A stretch of DNA of 52,523 bases, from the NCBI GenBank assembly GCA_025331125.1, contig JAOALB010000245.1:1-52523 (forward strand). Direction: 5' to 3'. This stretch comes from Mycogone perniciosa (taxonomy: Eukaryota; Ascomycota; Sordariomycetes; Hypocreales; Hypocreaceae). Shown piece after piece: positions 22,065 through 33,997 of this stretch; position 1 is the first letter of the stretch; each line of letters starts with the position of its first letter. The notes below the pieces were generated by a model. That model worked only from the letters and a program-made list of their open reading frames with translations. It had not been told where the DNA came from and did no database searches. Position numbers and translations under genes: made by a program.

Positions 22065-24635
22065 CTAGCCTTGATTACCAAAGACTGATGTATCCAAGTT
22101 GAAGAATGAGCCCATCATATCCATGTCACCAAATCCCTGGAAACCCGTGGCACCAGAGAGGTTGAAATCGACATCAAAGTCGAGGGGCATCGAGTGAAGA
22201 ATCGCATTTGCCACATCGGTGGATATGCTCTCATGAGGGGACGGTGGAGGATTGTCCTTGCCTATGGAGAGGAGTTAGGCATTTCATTCGTATACTCACA
22301 GAGGACAGGAGACTTGCCGTTTGATTTGATTGAACAGGTTCTGTTATGTATGGTCTGCAATAACTTGAGTAACTGCTGACCAGATTCGCTGAATGAAGCG
22401 ACATGCTTCAGAATTTCTTGGCAATGCTGCCATGATGCTGCCATTAAATCTGAGTCTAGAGTGGACCATAAAGATGGACATGTCCGAGCAACGATCATCA
22501 CAATACCAGAAGTACAAGCGTCTGCAAGCCTTGTCAATGCCATTGTTTATAAGTCTTGCACGAAGGCCACATCAGGGGACTTACAGAGTGCATCCCACCA
22601 CCAAGCACCTCTTGGCTGCGTCTGGGAGGCGCTGTGAATAAGTCGTAGAAGTTCTGTGGCTGTCTGTACGCATGACTTTGCGCAATGAAGCGTCGTACCG
22701 ACGACGAGAGGGTCTATCGTGGCTGTTCCTGAGCTGGCTCGCTCACGTTCATCGACGGTTGATTGGGTGAGGAGAGGGCGAAGGAGCATAATGCGCAAAT
22801 ATAGAAACCTTAGTAGACGTTAGCAGAAGCCATGTGTCATTGGTAGTCGCACAAAAATACCTGGCTCGAAGCACCGTCTTTTGAGTCTCAAGGAGTGCCT
22901 TATCCGCGGCCGACAGGCCATCTGGCAGAACCTGTTTCTTCCAGCACAGCTCCGGGGGCAGAGACTCTTCAAACTTGAACAGTTTAGTATGTAATCCAAT
23001 GACGGTATCTAGGCTATAATATGCTTTTGTATTGTGGGTTGATTGAGGAGAGCCTGTCGTTCCTCGACTCAACCACGGCTGGTATACCTGGGACAGGATT
23101 TCCTCCAACATCCCGCAGAGTCGGATACTTTCAACGTAAAAACTGAACTTGAGGCAGTGGTTAGAATTCTGTTGTCCACGAGTTAGACCCAACGGTGTTT
23201 CATCAATCCCAGACGGTAAAGGCAATGACGAGACCGTCGTCGTCATTGCAGGACGGCCGTAAGTCATGCTCACATACCTCGTCACCGCTGTCAGCTTAAG
23301 CCATCATTCCAAGTTGTTGAAACACTTACATATCCAACATCACGCATCCATACCAGGTCCTGTGCCGTATTTCTTTTTCCAAGTCCTGCCGGTTATCCTG
23401 GCGATACTCGGTATGAAGTCCCAGGCCCTGCGCGACTCTACAAGCTAGGCCAGTGGCATTCCAGCACCTGCTTGGGTATGGTGTGCTTTGCAATGCTAGA
23501 GCAATGAGGAGCAAGACTTGCACCAATGCCAGGTTATTCATCTCAATCAGGTCTAGCCCAACAAACGACTTGGACCGAAGGAAGAAGGTGTTGGAAGCAG
23601 TTAGTCGATCAGCGGGCGGAAGATCCGAGAAATGACAAGCGTGAGAGAATATCGCGTTGAGAGCGCAATGGAATAAGATGGTATTAGCATCGGCCTCTTG
23701 TCGACAGCCGAGACCAAGGTTGAGAGGGGAAGGCGCAGGTTCATTGTTTGGTTGCCACAAGCTGCGGTATGCATGCTCAAACGATGGGAGGTGAAAGAAT
23801 GGATATAAGTAGTAGACATGCTGTCGATAGCGATCTAGGAGATGGTCGGCAAGATCGCGAGGAGGCAGTGTGTAGTTTTGTGCTTGCACATAGTACGCTG
23901 CATCACGGCGTCCAGATGGCAAGTTGTCCTTTGTTGTAGATGAGCTGAGATTCAGTGCCTGTATGGATACCCGGGTTTGAGGAAGCTTCATAGACTCGAA
24001 AGCTTCTTTTAGAAAGGAAGCTGTTGAAGAACTTCCATAAAAGTCTTCAGCGCCGCTTGAATCATCTTCAGTAGTCATTGTTCCCATGGCCGTCACATTG
24101 CCTAGAGTACAAGAAGGGTCATTTGGATCAATACGATTGTTTGGAGAGACTTGAAGCGCCAGGCTCGGCTCCCGGGAGTTCAGGTCCAAATAGTTTGTTG
24201 GGACGGATTGATCCATGGTACTGGTAGCCGATGTTAACTGCCCTCGGACATGAGAAGGAAGACGGCGATTTTCTGCGCTCCATTGTGAAGATGCCTCTTC
24301 ATCGACAGCGATTCCAGGGTCCAGGGGTGGGACATCGACATTATTGTCTACACAAGCCTGCTCTAAGCGGCGGATGCGGTCATGCAGCACTTTGATATAC
24401 CTATCTTACGTTAGTCTTACTCACGGCCATGAGGTTTTGATGGCACACACTCGTCTGTGATGGCAGTACGGGCATTATCTGCCTTATATACGCATCTCTC
24501 CAACCCTAGAGACCGTCGCTGACAGGAAGAGCAGATTGGTTTAAGACCGTCACATCGTGATTTGCGCTCTCTGCAGGGCTCACACGCAAGTGTGATCTTG
24601 CGCCTTCTCGGGCGCTCTTGGCCACCTGGAGCCAT
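22065..24635 (-). CDS. Zn2Cys6 transcription factor of the metabolic cluster
   Basis: The 771-aa product is a fungal binuclear zinc-cluster regulator. Exons: 24635-24451, 24400-23330, 23277-22861, 22808-22585, 22521-22300, 22261-22065 (2316 nt). The six Cys ligands are at residues 18, 21, 28, 35, 38 and 48 (CEPC...C...CSSC...C), after a basic stretch RPRRRK. The YIKVLHDRIRRLEQ helix that follows is a likely dimerisation element. The middle is a fungal-specific TF domain (YYLYPFFHLPSFEHAYRSL, RHRTWYGCVMLDM, SMTYGRPAM). The tail is acidic and Phe/Met-rich, a possible activation region. The last intron is only 38 nt, but carries CTAAC and keeps frame. It is the natural candidate regulator of the genes to its right. 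Confidence 0.88.
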
Positions 24636-25044
24636 ATGCGGGCGCTGTTTTGTCTCAAGGCCTCTCCGTACCTCTTCTCACTGCTGTCATGTCGACTCGA
24701 CGCTTCCCGAGGCTTGATGAACTGCACTCCCTATTCACATGAGGACAAAGGAAAGACATCGTGGCGATGTGGGTAAGAAATTGGTAAGCTCCATACACTA
24801 GTCCAGACGCGATCAAAATAGTATTGACAAATCTGGGGACTGCATTTAGAGCCAGATCGGAGATAGAGAATCAGAATAGCGCTGTTTTCGCGGCTAAGTC
24901 AAGGCAATGAATTAGTCTACACTCCATAATTAAATATATCCGGCCCTTTATTAAGACGTTTAATGTTCCTTTTCAAGCAATGGCCATTTTACAGTTTGTT
25001 GTAAAAATATTTCATTACAACCCGAGCACTCCGTATTCCGCATC
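24636..25044. other. Promoter side of the Zn2Cys6 gene
   Basis: A 409-bp gap between the regulator start and the stop codon of the APH-like gene. It is AT-rich toward the right side and holds no recognisable gene. Confidence 0.5.
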
Positions 25045-26547
25045 TTAGTCAAAGAGTATCTCGGAAAAGATATCTTTTGCTTCAGCTGCATCCCAGTCAA
25101 CAATCATCCTCCTTGTTGACCCCTCCATTTTGTGGCTCACAAAGGGCTCCATTTCGTTTTTCTCGTCTTCACTCAGCAAGTGGTACCGGGTCTTCCATAG
25201 ATCCTCTTTGCGAACATCCATTCCTCGCTCACCAAAGAACCTCTCATCCAAGTACCTCCAGTACACTGCATCGAATGCCCAGCTCTTTCTTGCAGCATAG
25301 TTGAGCCAGAACCTACCGGTTTCCCAGCTTTCTCGCATGTAAGCCGACAAAGCATAGGGCAGCGGGCCGGGTTCCTGCGAGTCATCCTCTGCTCGTTTCA
25401 TGGCGGACAACCAAGTTTTCAGCCGCATGTCGTACGTCTTTCTCCAGTTATCGATGCCAGAAGGCCACGTCTCAGGCATGCTGAGGAGGAGCCACCAGGG
25501 CGGGTCGAGTATGAATTGGGTAGGTCCGGCATACGTATACTCCCAGTCGATGATGGCGGCTATGCCGTCAGTCTCATTTAGGAGTATATTGCCCGCCCGA
25601 AAATCGTCTCCCCAAAGTCGAAAGGAGTGAGATCCAGCAGGGGCTGGGCAGAGGGTGGAAGCCGTCGCTTTGGAGGATTGAGCGGACCAGTCATCGTCTG
25701 TGAAACCGAAGGTGGAGAGTCGACCCTGTTTGGCTAATCGACGAAAGATTTGGCGAGCCACATACTTGTTCCGACAGTCGTCTTCCGATGACACTACGTC
25801 GTTGTGCTGGAAGAGGAGCTGTGCCAGATGCATCTCCGCCAACGAGATATACCATTCGTCTGCAGTCCCGAATGTCTGGCCTTCTTGAGGAAGGCAAGCA
25901 GGAGGAATGTTGGCGAGCCGGACCATATCGGTCATATTGTGGGTTATGGGCCGTCCGGCGACAACCTGATCGCCTCCATCGAGGTCGACGAGAGAGCCGA
26001 TTCTGGGAAAGCTCAGTCGAGAGAGCTGTAGAAGCGAGTCCGCTACCCGTGTCCAGAGATTTCCGAGTGTGGTTTCCGAAAGATTCGGATTCAAGGTGTG
26101 CGTCACACCCGGGTTGTCATTGGGCACCCTCAATCTGGTCGACAAGCTCGAACGGTAGGCGATGTACTCCATGATAATGAAGGGCCCGAGTGTAGGATCT
26201 TCGCCGACAACATGGTGATGGGGAATAGGGATTTTGGTGTGCTTTGCAATGTACTTTGCTGTCGCAGCTTCTTGAACAGTCTTTTCATCTGGGAATTGAA
26301 CCAGACAGGGGCCAGGCAGCCGGACAAGAACATCGGGGGCTCCCTCGAGGCGGATTCGATACAGGACATTGAAGCCGCCGATGATCAAAGGCGGCACGAG
26401 GGTTGCTGGTCTGCCGAGCCATTGGGCAGCAAGATCTTCCACCTGGCGACAAGTGGTTTCAAGCCGCATCCGTTTCAGCGTTTCATCGCAGTCAGCGTCG
26501 TTCTGGTCCCAGACCACATTGTCGAGCTTTTCCTGACCGGCATACAT
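25045..26547 (-). CDS. APH-fold phosphotransferase-like protein
   Basis: Single exon, 500 aa. The N-terminal half has a kinase-like lobe (PLIIGGFNVLYRIRL, DVLVRLPGP, then FIIMEYI as hinge). The C-terminal lobe has LWGDDFRAGNILL (about residues 308-320) in place of the usual HGDxxxxN catalytic loop, and IDWEYTYAGP (about 330-340) as metal-binding Asp. This places it in the fungal branch of the aminoglycoside/choline phosphotransferase fold (PF01636). The catalytic-loop Asp and Asn are kept; the His is Trp. The substrate is unknown. Start: ATG 26547 is the first in-frame Met; an upstream exon cannot be excluded. Its position between regulator and BVMO suggests co-regulation. Confidence 0.82.
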   Translation of the reverse strand: MYAGQEKLDNVVWDQNDADCDETLKRMRLETTCRQVEDLAAQWLGRPATLVPPLIIGGFNVLYRIRLEGAPDVLVRLPGPCLVQFPDEKTVQEAATAKYIAKHTKIPIPHHHVVGEDPTLGPFIIMEYIAYRSSLSTRLRVPNDNPGVTHTLNPNLSETTLGNLWTRVADSLLQLSRLSFPRIGSLVDLDGGDQVVAGRPITHNMTDMVRLANIPPACLPQEGQTFGTADEWYISLAEMHLAQLLFQHNDVVSSEDDCRNKYVARQIFRRLAKQGRLSTFGFTDDDWSAQSSKATASTLCPAPAGSHSFRLWGDDFRAGNILLNETDGIAAIIDWEYTYAGPTQFILDPPWWLLLSMPETWPSGIDNWRKTYDMRLKTWLSAMKRAEDDSQEPGPLPYALSAYMRESWETGRFWLNYAARKSWAFDAVYWRYLDERFFGERGMDVRKEDLWKTRYHLLSEDEKNEMEPFVSHKMEGSTRRMIVDWDAAEAKDIFSEILFD

Positions 26548-27265
26548 CGTTTTCCCCGTTTGAAGAGGTGTGCTAGGTGGGTACAAACATTAGTTCAGTT
26601 CATGGGGTGGGTGCTAGGACTTCCGGAGTATTTCATCCTCACTATGGATACGTTTCGGAAGGCTGAGCCTGCCGTCTGGGTGGAGAAGAAGGTGGATTCA
26701 TCGCTTCTTCTGTCTCAGCTGCCTAAACCAGTCTAGCAGAGCCGCTTCAAAAATAGGTATGTACTAATACATACTCCGTATATGTACTATGATGAATCTG
26801 GATCGTGCTTCAAGCGGAGCGGAGCCGGGGGGACCGGAACAAACGGGAGTCCCGAAACGGAATAGAAGCCGGGGTGTGGGTCTGGACCAAGGCAGTGGAC
26901 CGCTCCGGAGATGATCGAACACCCCCCGCCTTTGGTCGAGACTCTGATCTGATGCTTGCTTTGCAGAGGTTTGGCTGAGACGTTGTCCTACTCATTTTAC
27001 TATTTTTAAAAGCATTCACTTAATGATAGAGGTATATATCTTTTTTTGGGTTGTTTGTACTCCGTATCTATGCGGAAAAGTCAAGGGCGTGTTGGTGTTA
27101 CACTGCATCATGCAGCATCAGTGTTCATTCGTCATGATATTGATTAGCACCCTCAACCAATAAACATTGATGGATAAGAGCAGATTACAGCGGAGAAATG
27201 CATTAAATTAATGAATTAATGCATACCATATGATAAAAATGCACCATCCACTATTATCACCTTCT
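26548..27265. other. Intergenic, BVMO 3' side and APH-like promoter
   Basis: No gene supported. An inverted repeat TGCATTAA...TTAATGCA (27199-27223) lies just beyond the BVMO stop. ACTCCGTAT motifs occur near 26771 and 27059. Confidence 0.5.
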
Positions 27266-29166
27266 CTAAAGTAGGCTCCGGGCACTGTTCAACCAGTGCT
27301 GCACCTGTTCCTTCATAAAAGGCAAATATGTCTCAATGTCCCATCCATTCTTCCTTGCAGATAACAAAACACCTCCAATAGAGGCGAAAGTGGTCAACCA
27401 TAAAGCCGTGTTGAACAGTCTACTCCACAAACCCCGTCGAGGCAGATTCTTTGCTGGCTAAAAGCAATCGTGTTATTATTAGTCCTCTTATCTTTCCATC
27501 CATGTATGAGCCACAAAAGGAAACCATCACTTACGTCATATTTAAAGTCGGTGTAGATTGGAAATAGACACTTATACCAAAAATGTGGCTGCCAGTGCGG
27601 GTAAGTCATGCCATTATGCCGCTTGCCGCCATCAGCCGCTCTGTTGTACCAGGGGTTGCATCCGGAGGAGTATACAGTCGTTTGCAAATCGCTCTGTATT
27701 TTCTCTATGAACTGTTTCTCTGCATCGAGCTTGACATCCACGGCTGTGGCCTTGCCGTCGAGGATGGGCTTGATCAAACGCAGGGAGTAGTTTACTGCGT
27801 TTTCAGCCGCTATAAGCACCGAGGTGTGTCCCTGGACTGCGTTGGGCCCTACATCAGGCATTAGTCTTGGATTTGGATGTACATCCCATTTCAGAACTTG
27901 GATAACTCACCCAGAATAATGAAGAAATTAGGGAACCCGCTGAGAGAGGTCGAATTATAGGCCCCTGCTCCTCCCATTTCCTCCCAGTGCTCAGTGGCTG
28001 TCACGCCTCCTCGGCCGATGACTTCAATGTTGGTCAGGAAGGTATTGGTCTCAAATCCGTTGGCCATGATAATAATATCGGCCTCTGTGAAGCCATTCTT
28101 GGAGCGGACACCTTCCGCTGTGACCTCCACGATGGGATCACTGGTCAGTGTAACATTGTCCTTCTGCAGGCCCTTGAGGTACCCGCAGTCGAAGATGCGC
28201 CGCTTGCACCCAATCTCAAAGTCTGGGATCAAGAGATCCCAGTACTTCTCTGGAGCGTGTTTCTTCATATATCTCTCGGCAATTCCTTTGGTATATCGCC
28301 GATACGCCGCACCCATCTTGTTCATGTGGAAACCCCACATGTCGGTCTCCAAGACCCAAAACACGAGAAACCGCGTGAACTTGAGGAATCCTGGAACGTA
28401 CGTGAACAGGAGCTGAAAGAATTTCGTGTTGGGTGCGTTCACTGGAGGGATGATCCAGTGCTTGGAGCGCACGAACTGCGTGACGTGGCGAGTGGTGTCC
28501 TGGATAGCCGGGACGATTTGCGTAGCAGTACAGCCATTGCCCACGACTACAACCTTCTTGTCGCGCAGGTCGATATCGTGATCCCACATGGAGGAGTGGA
28601 CCACGGTGCCCTTGAAGGTCTTGAGGCCCCGAATGTCAGGCTTGCGGGGATGAACGAGTAACCCGGATGCACCGAAGATGAACTGGCTCTCATGGACCAA
28701 GACGGAGTCCGTCTCAGTGTTGCGGACAAAGATTCGCCAGCGTTTGGTTTGTTCGATCCACTCACATTTCTCAACGGTGGAGTTGAATGACATCTTGTCG
28801 CGGAGGCCATACTGGATTGCCACGCCGTTCTGGTATTCCCAAATCTCACTGTGAGATGGCAGGACGGTTGACCAGTTCGGGTTGGGGGCGAAGGAATAGC
28901 TGTAAAGCAAGCTGGGGATGTCGCAACCAGATCCTGTCTTTCAGTATCAGTCGGGATACCTTGGCTGGGATGTAAGTGAAAGGGGATGTACCTGGATACT
29001 GATTTGCGAGCCATGTTCCTCCCAGATCGCTATTGCGCTCAAAGAAGCGAATATCGGTGATGCCGTACCAGCGCTTGAGCTGTACTCCAACAGCTATGGC
29101 TGAGAAGCCACTGCCAATACAGGCAAACTGACTGTAGCTAGCGTTTTTGACTGTCTCTTGAGCCAT
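27266..29166 (-). CDS. Type I Baeyer-Villiger monooxygenase (FAD, NADPH)
   Basis: The 567-aa product should insert oxygen next to a ketone to give an ester or lactone. Exons: 29166-28992, 28933-27911, 27848-27535, 27457-27266 (1704 nt), all GT-AG. The FAD Rossmann motif GSGFSA is at residues 18-23, GGTW...YPG at 49-59, the BVMO fingerprint FKGTVVHSSMWD at 165-176, and the NADPH motif GNGCTA at 190-195. The fingerprint separates it from plain flavin monooxygenases. A late hydrophobic segment (about 521-538, ALWLTTFASIGGVLLSA) may anchor it to a membrane. A TTG-initiated upstream extension that looks like a signal peptide is not credible. Neighbouring MFS, SDR and hydrolase genes fit a ketone oxidation route. 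Confidence 0.92.
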
Positions 29167-29994
29167 GACGACTGTGAGTAAGAGGAGAATAGACAGAGGT
29201 AACAAAGAAGGGGGGAAAGAAACAAGCGATGTTACCTATCCAGCTTTTGTATGAACTCCGAATCAATATACTACGTATGCTAGCCGTATTCAGTAGGACA
29301 GATATGGCCTCGTTTGTGCAATTCTGGATCACCGGTGAGTACAGCTACATATGTAGCTAGTCGTGTGTAGGAGCGCCCTGCATGGTGCCCCAGCAAGTCT
29401 GTCAGCACCGACGATACTACGAGATCCATTGGGCTTTTCTATTCGACGGTTCATAGATTGGGATGATTGGTATTGGCGATGAAACATGTTTCTTGATCTA
29501 TGACGTTGTCACTATAGTCTGTGAGGTAATATTGCTGGTTGTCTTACCATTCACCAGATCACACGACCATTTCTGAACCGGGTTTTTTTTTCAATATGAG
29601 CAGCGTTGTTACATATTTTTTATTGGCCCTCGTTGAGTTTGGGGAACTTGGCAAACTTGGCAAACTTGGTAACCCTATCCGTTCGTAATTGCATGGAAGC
29701 ATGTTACATTCGATGTGTGTGTATGCCTGTCATGGTCCACTAACAGGGATGAACAACAGCGTTCTTCCTGGAAGAGAATGTAACCTAATTAATGAATACG
29801 ACATATACGTCAATGTAGGACCATAAATGTGGACTGGATACAAGGAGGACTACGAAGTATGCCGTAGACAATAGGCCGCATTATAAATCCAAGTCTGACA
29901 TGTCAGATAAGGTGGGAATTGAATACGATGTGAGGCAGATCATTTAGTGTCTATGTAGTTGCATTCTTGCCTGCTAGGTGTTTCCACCCGAAAC
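29167..29994. other. BVMO promoter region and MFS 3' flank
   Basis: No gene supported. A short tandem repeat of AACTTGGCA units lies at about 29643-29672. Pyrimidine-rich DNA ending in TTACTCACAG just before the BVMO start could be a leader-intron acceptor, but that is unproven. Confidence 0.45.
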
Positions 29995-31643
29995 TCAAAC
30001 CTTGACACCCTTCTCCATGCCATCACCTGACGCCGCATTCTCAACCTGCATATCCTCTGGCATGGTTTTGAGGTCATCCTCACCCATCTCTCCATTCCAG
30101 CCGTTCTCAAGGAGGTACACCCGGAACTTCTCATCCCGGATGGCAAGGTCCTCATTTGTTGTATTCGGCACGAAGAAGTAAGTGACCAGGATACCCACGA
30201 CACCACAAATAGCAGCGATGATGAACGTCCACCGCTTACCCAGGTTGTTCTGGATCGGTGTAAACGCCTGTGTTCCAACAGCTGCACCAGCCTTGCCAAT
30301 TGCCGCACTGAGACCGTAGCAAGTGCCTCGCACGCTGGTAGCATAACTCTCCGAAGATAGAAGACCCAACATGTCTCCGGGGCCGAGGTTTCCGGAGCTC
30401 TGCATTAGGCCGTAGAATATAACAAACAGTGGGGTGATGTGCGTGATCTGGTCGTACACGCAGCCAATGATGAGACCGAAGATCAAGTATCCTGTGAAAC
30501 CAACCATCATGACGTTCTTGCGGCCGATGCGGTCGCATAGGAGCGCACCAATGAAGACGCCGGGAAGTGCAATGGTTCCGAGCAGGAGCTGCCACTCAGC
30601 CGTGCTACGCAGAGTATTATCAGTTGTGCTCACCACACTGGAGATGATCGTTCCAGAGAAGACACCGTTGGGGAAGGTGACAAAGTCGTAGAGGAACCAC
30701 GCTCCACAGGTGCCGATCAAAGTCCTCCAGTAATATCGAAGCACGAGGCCGTAGGGGACCTGCTTCTTGATGGCATTACGGCGGTAGAGCTTGGAGTTGA
30801 GCATCTTGAGACGGAAATAGAAGACCGACAAGGGAAGCAAAACGCCAATGCCAAAACACACTCGCCATACGGTTGACAGGTGGTCCGGACCCGCAGCAGA
30901 GAGGACAATCAGGAAAATCGAGACAGCCAGGGGACCACCGAAAGAGAGCGGGAGGTTTGTCACTAAAATGAAGACGGGGCCGCGGTGCTTTGGCACACGC
31001 TCGTTGGCAGCTTCTGAGGAGGAAGTACTGGCCGCAGGATACTCACCACCTAGGCGTCCAGGGTTAATACTATGATGCTACGTTGAGCTGTATCGGGAGA
31101 GGGAGACATACCAACGCCAAAGCCCGTAATGCCTCGGGCAATGGTTAGCATCCAGAACATGCCATCGATGGTGACGCCATTGGAAGCAGTGGCCAAGATG
31201 CCGCCAAGCACAATAAGTACCGTGGTCAGGACAATTGCCGTCTTTCGGCCCATGTAGTCGCAGGTAAGACCAACAGCAACCTGGCCCAAGATGGCACCAA
31301 TCAGCAGGGAGTTGGACACGCGGGTGCTGACATCCGATGTATATTCATTAGGGTACTCTTTTTTGAAGAGCACATTAGACATGGTCATCAGATTGTTCTG
31401 GTAGCCATCGGAGATGAGGGCAAAACCAGCAGCGATCTAAGCCAGCATGTCAGCTCTCCCGCCGGTTTCATCTCAGTTTCTTCGTTCCTGCGAGCTTACG
31501 ATGGTGAAGATGTCAGATAAGGACTGCTTCTTACTGACAGCGCCTCCGCTCTCAATGACGGCGATATCCTTGTTGGTGTTGTCGTTGCAGTCGCCCCGTT
31601 GGGCTTCGGCCGTCTCAGCGGGAGACTGTTGTTTCTCGCTCAT
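29995..31643 (-). CDS. MFS transporter, Git1-like (glycerophosphodiester/phosphate:H+ branch)
   Basis: The 507-aa product is a 12-helix major facilitator. Exons: 31643-31500, 31436-31112, 31049-29995 (1524 nt). MFS loop motifs are DYMGRKTAIV after helix 2 and CDRIGRKN in the second half. The segment GGEYPAASTSSSEAANER is typical of the Git1/phosphate:H+ symporter branch, whose yeast member Git1 takes up glycerophosphoinositol and glycerophosphocholine. The N-terminus is hydrophilic (Gln, Asp and Asn-rich) and lies in the cytosol. Within this gene group it most likely imports the substrate or exports a product; the real substrate cannot be read from sequence. Family call is firm, branch call is moderate. 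Confidence 0.88.
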
Positions 31644-32762
31644 ACTGGTCGTTTTTATATGTGGGTTTTTATTTTTATTTTGATCCGTCGAAGCCACTCT
31701 GACCAGCAGAACCTAAGCATCACGGACTGTCGCTTGAATAAATACATACCATAAGTGCTACCGTAGTCGCACGACCAACTACGTATTCTCTAAATTCCGA
31801 TTCACTCACATCCGGTTCTATCTTTTTTCTCTTGAGCTTAAATAGCCTTCAAATCTCCTATGAACCAATACAAACCAGTGAATTGTACATGTGATGGTAT
31901 GGTGGAGAAGAACTCGGCTTGTCTGTGCCGATCCATGATCAATCGTCAGCGGGTTCCTAAATAGCCTGCGCTACTACTCGTAAACTGTGCACTTCCACCT
32001 CTTTTTAGCGCTTCAACCGTACTCCGTATAAATTACTCTAACAAGACCGGTACGGAGTATATATAAGCAGTACGGGGAATATACCCGACACGGAAACTTG
32101 ACGAGGAGTGTCTGAGCGTCAGTAAGCACTGGGGACCGGTCCGCGCATAATATTCAATGAATGCTTTCCCCCGAGTTTTTTTCCTGTCATTTTCTTTTCG
32201 TCTCCTCCAGAAGTGCCGGTACTAATATTAATTGTACTAGTACTACTACGGAGTAGTAATGTTTGATATTATGCGGGAAGGATTTCATTATAAGGCGCAT
32301 AGCGTTCCGGCTGTGGAGGAACTTTTGCTGGACATCCATTTAAATAATAGTATGGTAAAATATTACAACACGTGCTGGTTCACGCTTGTTTTATGAGCCT
32401 GTATTGACAATTTATGGTTATAATATTGCTGCTACTGCAGCAACGAGCCAATCTCGATACGAAGATGAAGTACTCCCTGGTCATTCTCCAAAGATATCGT
32501 CGGCTTCATCTAGATCAGGAAACCAACCAAACATCTTTGCCTAAATGGCAACCCTAAAACGGACATACTCGCCGGAAATACACAATCTCTGTAGAGATAA
32601 TCTGTCTAAGCTACGGACTAGACCTATCAAATCATTTGTTTCCTTGTTTCCCTCATCAAAGCACGTTGCTCTCAGTCCTTGACAAGCTATTGGACACCTC
32701 CTTTGGACCGAACTCATGTAAAAGCCACGTGCGGAAGGTCCCAGTAGACAGACACAAGTCCA
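31644..32762. other. MFS promoter region and SDR 3' flank
   Basis: No gene seen. One CGG-T-CCG inverted triplet, the spacing used by some Zn2Cys6 factors, occurs near 32138-32144, about 500 bp upstream of the MFS start. TACTCCGTA-type motifs lie at about 32023-32060 and 32233-32258. Confidence 0.4.
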
Positions 32763-33997
32763 TTACGCCTTTTGCAACTGTCCCGTCTCTTTGTTAATCT
32801 CTTGGCGGCCCGTGCAGTCGATCCGAAACGTTGTCGTTAATATTTGTCTGGCGAGTTGAAACATCCACTCCGGTCCGCTTTTCTACAAAAGCCAAGTTAG
32901 GTCGTGATGTCCGAGTTCGGAGGATGAAGCTAAAAGAAAACTTACCAGAATCACGGCATATTTCGCGTGGCCAGGGAGGAATATAGTCGATCCGTAACCG
33001 CTGTATACGCCGTCTACAAGTTTCTCGCCCACGCTGTCGACGTGGAAATAGGGCATAAGCCAGTTGGGCAAGTTCGGATGGCCCTTGATCAGTGGCGTGC
33101 GGATGAAGAAGAAGATTCCCAACGTGAGACGCACTCTAGGAGCCTGATGGAGGTTTTTGAGTTCCAGCTGCAAGGCCTGGTTGATGACGTTCCGTTAGCT
33201 TCGAAATCCTGTTTATGATGAACAGGAAAAGGCAGAGAGCTCACCTCGTGAAGTGCCATTAACCCGGCTTTGGTCGCTGAGTAGTCAGCCAGCACCGGTA
33301 CTGGGAGGTAACAACTCAAAGATCCCGTGTGGATGATGTGTCCGTGATCCCGTCTGACCATTTCCGGGAGGAACTCCTTTGCCACCAACATAGGGGCAAT
33401 GAGATTCGTCCTCACAGTAGCTTCAATATCGCCATATGAGCCTTCCATAACGCTCGCTCCCCGAACCAAGCCAGCATTGTTGAACAACACGGTAGGGTGT
33501 CCGACCTCATGCTTGATGCGCTGGCAGGTAGCTCTAAGAGCATTGGTGTCGCTCAAGTCGCACTGGTAGTACGACACGCGAGACTGTGCGGGAGGTGTCC
33601 AACTCAGGGGCGCAAAGTCTACAACGACAATCCGGGTGCGGATGTTTCGCTCGAGAAACTGCTGCGAGATGCTCGCTCCGATGCCGTTACTGCCCCCTGT
33701 CACAACGACGACTTCCTCATTCCAGTCCCAAGTCGGATCGTCGACCCAGTTGTTGGTGACCTGCCTGTTGAGGTAATGATTCAGTGACATGAGCAGGCTG
33801 GACGCTGCCAAGATATACGCTACTGTACGGAGCCCAGCCGGCTCGTCGGAGGGCAAGACATGCGAGAGAACGCTTAGCCAGAGGGACGGGAGAGAGAAAA
33901 TAACGGCTATGGGTACAGCAACAAACGGGTTCAGTAGCACTCGCAGAAGCGGAGTGGCTACTGAATCGACAGTTACACCTTCTCGAGATGAGAACAT
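32763..33997 (-). CDS. Membrane-bound short-chain dehydrogenase/reductase
   Basis: The 367-aa product is a classical SDR that should interconvert an alcohol and a ketone with NAD(P). Exons: 33997-33245, 33176-32946, 32882-32763 (1104 nt), all GT-AG. The cofactor motif TGGSNGIG is at residues 100-107, NNAG at 173-176 and the catalytic YSATK at 239-243. An Asp after the second strand (VVVDF) favours NAD(H). About 95 residues precede the Rossmann fold and contain two hydrophobic segments (VAVPIAVIFSLPSLWLSVL and VAYILAASSLLMSL), like retinol dehydrogenase/17-beta-HSD11-type enzymes on the ER or lipid droplets. It is divergent from the hydrolase gene. The substrate is unknown; a lipid-like alcohol is reasonable given the membrane anchor. 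Confidence 0.9.

Noticed and set aside
29167..29205. Apparent signal peptide (LPLSILLLLTVV) extending the BVMO N-terminus
   Set aside because: It depends on a TTG start. The ATG at 29166 gives the normal BVMO N-terminus close to the FAD motif.
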